Under the pieces are notes generated by a model. It did no database searches and was not told the origin of the DNA. It saw only the letters and a list, made by a program, of their open reading frames with translations. Positions 57,850-64,000 of a stretch of 64,000 nucleotides of DNA are shown here, piece by piece; the stretch's first letter is position 1, and each line of letters starts with the position of its first letter. The stretch comes from Diploscapter coronatus (taxonomy: Eukaryota > Nematoda > Chromadorea > Rhabditida > Rhabditidae): assembly GCA_964036155.1 (NCBI GenBank), contig OZ038422.1, positions 86,451,201-86,515,200 of the forward strand, in the 5' to 3' direction. A program made the translations under genes and the position numbers.

Positions 57850-58408
57850 TGAAAAGTTATTTATAGGGGTGCGACTTTTTAAGTTGGCAGGGCTGATTTT
57901 TAAATTTTCATACCCCTGTAATAATAATATACCGGTGTCTATATTCAATCAAAGCATTTCGATAAATGCTAGACTCCAATTATGCCTTTCCTGAGCCTTA
58001 TTTTACTGATGTTAGTCTCAGATTTCTATACTCACAGAGATCTTTCTTTTTCATTAATTTCAAGAATGTAAGTCATTCTCATTCCTCCTTTCGTAACTAG
58101 TGTCAAGGTTATGTTGTGCAATATTCCGAGCTTTATATGAACTCATATTTTAGAGTTTAGGGATCAAAGTAGCTTTCAAAACCATAATTTCTTTACAAAT
58201 TTATATCACTTTATGCAGCTTGATTTGTGTGATACTTTCGTTTATTTTGACCAGTTTTGTCATTTTCGATTGCTCCTAAACGATTTCGTCTTACGTTGCC
58301 TAGATTTCATGCTTATCGGGTATTCACGTTATTGTTCTATGAACATGTTTCTTGTAAAAATAAATTTATTATCAGCAAAAATAATTGGAAAAATCATTGG
58401 TTCTTCGC
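57850..58408. other. Convergent intergenic region
   Basis: Between the stops of the KIAA0319-like gene (+) and the vWA/lectin gene (-). ORFs at 58213-58448 are short and featureless. No RNA gene or repeat is recognised. Confidence 0.6.
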
Positions 58409-61400
58409 TCAGGTGCAGATGGGATCTTTCCTGAATTTTTTTTTATAATTAAAAACAATAATTGAAAAATTAAAAGCATACGAGCAAAGTAAGCCCTTGA
58501 TAAAGTGGTTTACGATGTAAGAAATGTCAGCCGCCGTATTTGCCTAAGATAAAATTTCCTAATATTCGGAAAAAAAAAGTTTTAATTACCTTTTGGATGC
58601 AGTTAGTTGACATCACGCTCAATTGCTGATAATCAGCCTTATCGCCGAAGGCAATCGGCACGAATTCAACGCCAGCCTGAATTTGTGTAACCCAAAAACG
58701 CTGCAAAAATTGTCATACCGCTTTGAGCGTGGCGATGTGGTTGTTCGGATTCGGGTATCCGAGCTCCTCTCCGTTGATGAAGTTGCCCTTGTTCCATCCC
58801 ACCGACGAAATCACGATGATCAGTTTTCTTGTGGGTGAAGGGCGGAATGGCACAGTGACGTTTTCTGACATCAAATAGGAGAAGACTCTGAACAACTCCG
58901 AGAGTTTTTGCTTAAGAAATTTGAGAAGGAAATTACCCATCCAAGTTGTTGCCGTCACCAGCCGTGTACCCATCGCCTTGCAGGAGCTGAATTCGCTTCA
59001 AGAATATGGTGATGTTCACCAGCGAGTCCAAAGTCGTTTCTTCAAAGTAGGACTGATCGTCGTAGTGACCAATTTGAATGCGGGTCGCCGTCGAACCGAA
59101 GTTGACTCCAATTCCGAGGTCTCGGAAGGCACCAACCGTGTCGTGCCATTGGTCTTCGGGGAAGTTCCAAGCCGAATCCAACACGATGATTACATCGATA
59201 TTCGGTACATCTGCGGCACAACCAGGATACTTGTCAGTGGGAGCTGCAGTTGTGGTGCGCTGCGGGAAGGTTCCAGTGAAGGGTGGGAATGTTCCGGTGA
59301 AGGGCTCTGAAATTGACGTCTCTCTATGATTTGTCCGATAGGCAAATTTTATTCAACCTCTTGAAGGTCTGTAGAAGTTCTCGCAGTGCATGGTGAACAT
59401 TCGTCGGAAGGGGTGACCCTCCCAATCCAGACCATCGATGCCTAGGATGAAGGAGCCAGTCATGCAGCGGAAGGTCCTGAAATTCCCTTGAAAGATAATG
59501 GACGACAGCAAAAAGAGCATACGCTGTAGAGACGTAAGGATAAGTGCATCCGGCTCTCAAAATCATCGGTGAAGCCCACATGAGTCGTCGCTCTTCCATG
59601 TCGTAGATTTGAGCATACGTCAGCGTCTTGGCATTCGACGCTGCGACAACGGCGTTTTCCGAGAAGCCTCCCTGAGGGAACAACACGCCTCCTTCGTCGT
59701 GCCATCCTCCATCTGTGCCGACGTCCTGGGTGAAAGCGACGTAGATCTTCACGTCAGATTGACCACGAGCGTTGAACTTAACATCTTCAATTTTGCCGAT
59801 TTTTTAAACCACCGTACCAGACACATTCCCGGATTCGTGTTATTCTTGTCCAGAGTTAAGGTCCAGATTCCTGGATTGTCATGAGAGGATTGCGAAAATG
59901 CCACCAGCGCGTTCGTCTTCGAGTTGAAGACGTTAAACTGCGAGACGGGAATGCCTTGTGGATTGAGAATGTCTATTTCAGGTGGTTTCTCCATGTACAG
60001 ATCTATGATGGCTTCGGTGCCGTTGCTTTCCACTTGCATGTAGTCGACGTAGTCGGAGCAGTTGCTAAATTTATTAGAATTGCTTTTTTGTCGTAAAATT
60101 TTCGAAGTCTTACCTCAAATGGTGCGAAATGATGTAGAAGTTGTAGTGCAGTGTCGACAATACGAATCGCCAATTAGTAGCTAGACTCGCGACAGGTGTC
60201 TAAATTAGGAACCTTATTTTCTTGAATGCACTCTTGAAAGAACCTGATAAAGTTGTCCTCCAGAAACGTGGCAAGCTTCGAACATTGATTGCACGTTCAT
60301 CGAAGAGCTGTTTCCGCCACCTGAATTTATTTATCGCAAGGTTTAGTAAAATCCTTAGTCTTTATCAAAAAATTGCCTGGAGGTCCGTCGTCACCAATGA
60401 CCATCATACTCACAGCGGTGTGCGAAATCGCGAGGGCATCCAGCACAGCGTTTTCCGTAACAGTGTCTTCAGCGTAGCCATTCGTTACGACGAAAGCTTG
60501 CGATCTTATCGCAGTGGTATTGTATGTGAGGGCAGCGATCAGACCGGTGAATATGTCTCTTGCTGGTCCGGGAGCAGTGTAACCATTACCACTACTGATT
60601 TCAATTTGCATATGATCTGCGAATACAGTGTAGTCAGTGTTGGAGATGACGTTTGACACAACACTATGGCCGTGGCTCGCAGCTGTCGAATCACGGAAGA
60701 CGACACCAACAAAGTTGTTGAACCAGCCCGGGTTTGCGTTTACCGTGTTCTTGATGACGTCCACTAAAATAGCGCTCGCATTTGCGTTAACTGTGGCCAT
60801 GTCGCCATTGAATGTTCCGTCCCAAGCGATAACGAACGTTCGACCGTCTTCGGCTGGTCCTGGAGCCATGCCTTGATTCCTGGTGCATCGTGGGAGTTCG
60901 CAGAAGTTGCCTGTGAAATCACTGCTGCATGTACATGATCTCAAGTTGCCAGAGAGACGACCGCCGTTCTGACAGATTGCGACTGAGCAAGTGTCACCTG
61001 TAAAGAACAAAGTAATCCCCTAATTTTATTTCTATTTAAACTCCTTATTCGTTTCGAATTGCTTTCAAATTGAACCCACGTAGATTTCAAAATATTTCGA
61101 TTCAGCTTCATTCACATAAAATACTTAAACTAAATTAGAGAAAAGGGGATTGTTTTCATTGGTTCGTTGCCGAGGTTTAGAAGGGTCTTTAAAAATATAT
61201 CGGAGCTCCTCTTATTCCTACCATTTACTGAATATTGCGATTCGAATAAAACTAAGACCACAAACAGAATTCGAGTGGTCACACTACTATTAACAACAAC
61301 GAATAGGAATCTATTTCTACATCACCTCCGAAATTGGGCGGGCAAATGCATGTTCCGGCGTTCCAAACTCCACCATTCTCGCATGAGTTCTTATCGATGC

Positions 61401-64000
61401 CGCCCAGACAAGCCACGGGAACAACTCGTTGGTAGAGGTAGCCTCCGCCATCAACGCCGGTAATCAACATTTGCCAGCTGAATGTCGAGCAAGAGAATGG
61501 AGTAGAGACGAAGTTGTACGAGCAGGAGGATCGGTATTGCGTAGTGTGGACTTCAGAGATGGTCATGTTGTCGTAGTAGAAGTGGACATATTCGATGCCT
61601 CTCGGCCAAGTCGGATCCAACCCGGAGACGTGTGCAATCAGCCGATTCGTCTCGACGTAGCGATTCGGTTCGTAGTTGGCAGCGTCCGAATGAATGTTGG
61701 AGGTGTATCCGACTTGGAGCTGGATGGTGGATTGAGCTCGGACGAGGATGCTGCACTGACCACTGCCTTGTACTCGGATCTTCCAAATTCCTCTCTGCAG
61801 GTGGTTCTTGTTGGGGTCATCCGGCTGGTAATCGGTTCCATAGGCGTGCTTCATGCAAACGAAGTACTTCGACTCAGTGCACGCAGCAGTCTTCCATCCT
61901 TTAGCATCCGAAACACATCGCTTGTCGGCTGTAACTGAAGGCTCCCCATTTGCCCAATTCGTGTATTGCGTCTGATTCAGTGTCAGTTGCGGACTTTGTG
62001 GCAGATTGTCCCATATGAAGTTGCCCTGGGTGTCGATGTCGTTCAAACCAGTCCAATATTCCGATCCTCCGGCTTGGAAATCGATTTGAGTCTGCTCACT
62101 TTGGTCGAAGATCGTTGCAAGAGTGGCCTGTTCATTGTGACATGTCGTTCGAGCGTCAGTCCAGGAAGCTTGATCAAATACGAACTTCCAGCAATTCTGA
62201 CCGTATTGATTCCATCCTGGATCACAAGGCCTAATCAGCAAGTCCATTCGACTCATCGTGCCGATGTCGTTCCACAAGTTAGCGACGTATTGCGGTCTTC
62301 CGTCAGGTGGGGTGTAAATTGGGTCGACGCTCAGATCGCCGGAAATGTAGGCGGAGAACGATTGAGCTCCATCGTCGACTGGCACATAGAAGGTGATATC
62401 CGAGCAGTCAGCGACAGTGTTCTCGTAGACGATTCCAGACATGTAGGTCGTGGGCAGTTGGCGGAAGACTGACCCAGAATTGGGTGCAGAGGCGACGATG
62501 TAAGTTCCGCCAGAGAACTGAGCAAGCGCCATAAGCCCATCTTCGGTGATGTCAGCGCCGCAAGGATTCAACGCGGTCTGCACGAAGTTGATCTGTGCCT
62601 TGTTCATCTCGACGTGCTGTATGATACTTGACCATGATGTAATATCTTGAGCAGGTGACCCGTACAAAAAGACGTAAACAATTCCACCCCATGAGAAACC
62701 AGGATCTTGCAGAGCGGAGTACAGAGACGAGAATACAGTCAGGTTTTTGCAATTGACTGTGGACTTCTGCAGATTGCTCTGGTACATCTTATAGAACCCG
62801 TCAACGAATTCGCTAGCGTTGTTCGAGTCCATGACGATAGTCTGAGTCTGGTCGTTGAACGTTACGATTTGATAGTGAGTTATCCATTGCGGGTGCTGAT
62901 AGTTGATGTCGTTGACGACTCTCGCAGCCATGTCGTTGAGCGTACGGAATGTCGATCTCATCATTACACTGTCGTGGACAAGGAACGTCAAACTTCTGTG
63001 GTTCGTATCGTTTCTCAGGTAAGGGTTGTAGTCCGTGCAGGTCGGGATTTCGCAAAACTGGCCTGAAATGATATTTCATAGTTACGGGTGCGCTGTATTT
63101 CAGAGTTAACTTTAACCCTAGAGATAAATCGCTGAGATTTTATACCTGAAAAGCCTGCAGGACATTGGCAGATTCCGAAGGTGACTGTTCCTTGATGCTC
63201 GCAAAGGATTTGCTGACATTTAGGACCGCTGAAATATAATAGAATAACTAGCAAATATTTCCGATGCTTTTAGCAAACCTGAAATGATCTGGACACACAC
63301 ATGTCCCATTGTATATTACTCCGCCATTGAAGCAGTCCGGGTTCGGTGGGTTGATGTTTTGAGGCGAGCAGTATCCAGTAGTGGTTCTCATCACGACAAG
63401 CCCCATGGTATCGGTGATGTAAACATTGATATAGAACAAAAGTCCAGGTTGACGACAGGCAATCGATCCGAAGTACAGCTCGTAATCGCATCCATCTCTC
63501 CACTGTCCAGAAGAGGCGTACATGATCCTCCTCTCCGATGTTGCGGGGTCATTGTACCACACAGTCGCTTCAATCGTGGTATCAATGGGATCAGCAAGCC
63601 AGACTCCATTCAAATGGGCAACGAAATGACCATCGGTTCTTAAGACCGGATTCTTCGAGTCCATATCAGTCGACATGCTGCTCGTTACTCCATAATAAAG
63701 TCTATAGGTTGATCGCCCCAAGACTCGATATTGGCAGAGTGATTGTCCAGAATTAGTAGTGGTGAAGTTCAAAAGGTATCCGCCGACAGGAGGACGGTCA
63801 GTTGTCCAGATGTAGAGGTTGCCGACCTGGTACTGTAGGGCTGGTTGAATGACGGTCTGATTGGGCATTGTGATGTATGGCACGAGGTTTGAACCGGTCG
63901 CTTCGAAGACGACTTTGTCGATGGTTTCGTCGATGAAGAATGGCTGGAAGGTTGGCACTTTGCGGCAATCGTCGAGATCATTTGTCAGCAGTATGTCCGT
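58409..64000 (-). CDS. Secreted vWA / C-type lectin / EGF protein, IRG-7-like (5' end missing)
   Basis: Large extracellular multidomain protein running off the right edge. On the reverse strand, in order: a beta-rich segment (63248 to beyond 64000); EGF-like module CEHQGTVTFGICQCPAGFSG (about 63140-63220); a first vWA-type domain (SLTFLVHDSVMMRSTFRTLN, about 62560-63060); a C-type lectin domain (about 61850-62235) with GWNQYGQNCWKF, YWTGLNDIDTQGNFIWDN and NWANGEPS; EGF CENGGVWNAGTCICPPNFGG (about 61322-61400); EGF CQNGGRLSGNLRSCTC (about 60900-60990); a second vWA (GRTFVIAWDGTFNGDMATVN, about 60370-60870); another beta-rich segment (59320-60240); and a third vWA (DVIIVLDSAWNFPEDQWHDT to AGVEFVPIAFGDKADY, about 58590-59215). 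The end is LLCSKDPICT, then TGA at 58411-58409, after splicing a 58450-58480 intron. This matches the layout I recall for the nematode IRG-7/F40F4.6 family, linked to intestinal immune response and longevity. Confidence 0.85.

Noticed and set aside
61429..62472. Forward-strand ORFs of 168-169 aa
   Set aside because: They are the shadow of the 570-codon lectin/vWA exon on the other strand, whose sequence has clear CTLD motifs.
1..64000. CRISPR arrays, bacterial operons, rRNA or tRNA genes
   Set aside because: No regularly spaced identical repeats, no ribosome-binding-site-led gene runs, and no cloverleaf or rRNA-like segment was recognised by eye; a tRNAscan/Infernal run would settle the RNA question.

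Overview
This is a eukaryotic window, almost certainly from a free-living or animal-associated nematode. Genes are split into many short exons by AT-rich GT-AG introns, many under 100 nt. The gene set is typical of nematodes: FMRFamide-like peptide precursors, a CEH-18-type POU factor, an IRG-7-like secreted vWA/C-type-lectin/EGF protein, sulp and bestrophin families. Several gene starts are preceded by splice-acceptor-like sequence, as expected for trans-splicing. As I recall (not checked), flp-5, ceh-18 and irg-7 are X-linked in C. elegans, so this may be X-derived sequence.

Layout. 1-1221 (+): 3' end of 2-hydroxyacyl-CoA lyase. 1504-1833 (-): small secreted protein. 4468-9703 (+): bestrophin with a long charged tail. 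10519-12876 (+): unrecognised multi-pass membrane protein, first exon(s) not found. 13549-18073 (-): SLC26/sulp anion transporter with STAS domain. 23623-28652 (+): flp-5-like precursor with two introns over 2 kb. 29724-30227 (-): a second, tiny FLP-like precursor, tail to tail with flp-5. 30909-31943 (-): achaete-scute-like bHLH factor. 32644-41499 (+): DIS3/RRP44. 41894-44354 (-): Pro/Thr-rich protein with a helical C-terminal domain. 45876-50288 (-): POU-homeodomain factor. 52977-57849 (+): KIAA0319-like five-PKD-domain membrane protein. 58409 to beyond 64000 (-): large vWA/CTLD/EGF protein, N-terminus outside the window.

The genes do not form one pathway. The common thread is non-coding. 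I count more than twenty short inverted-repeat (MITE-like) elements in several families, nearly all inside introns. Four families recur in the window: A (about 210 bp, 3 copies), B (about 145 bp, 4 copies), C (90-200 bp, 3 copies) and D (about 140 bp, 2 copies). In two genes an element begins within 2-3 nt of a 5' splice site, which raises the possibility that elements have created or colonised introns.

The main discoveries are the two unlisted neuropeptide genes (both too fragmented to appear as long ORFs), the small secreted gene with a stop-free 60-nt intron, a DIS3 whose PIN active site looks incomplete, a bestrophin with extra sequence in its Ca2+-clasp region, and the element-splice-site association. 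All exon boundaries were set by eye from reading frame, GT-AG sites and family knowledge; no alignments or database searches were run.
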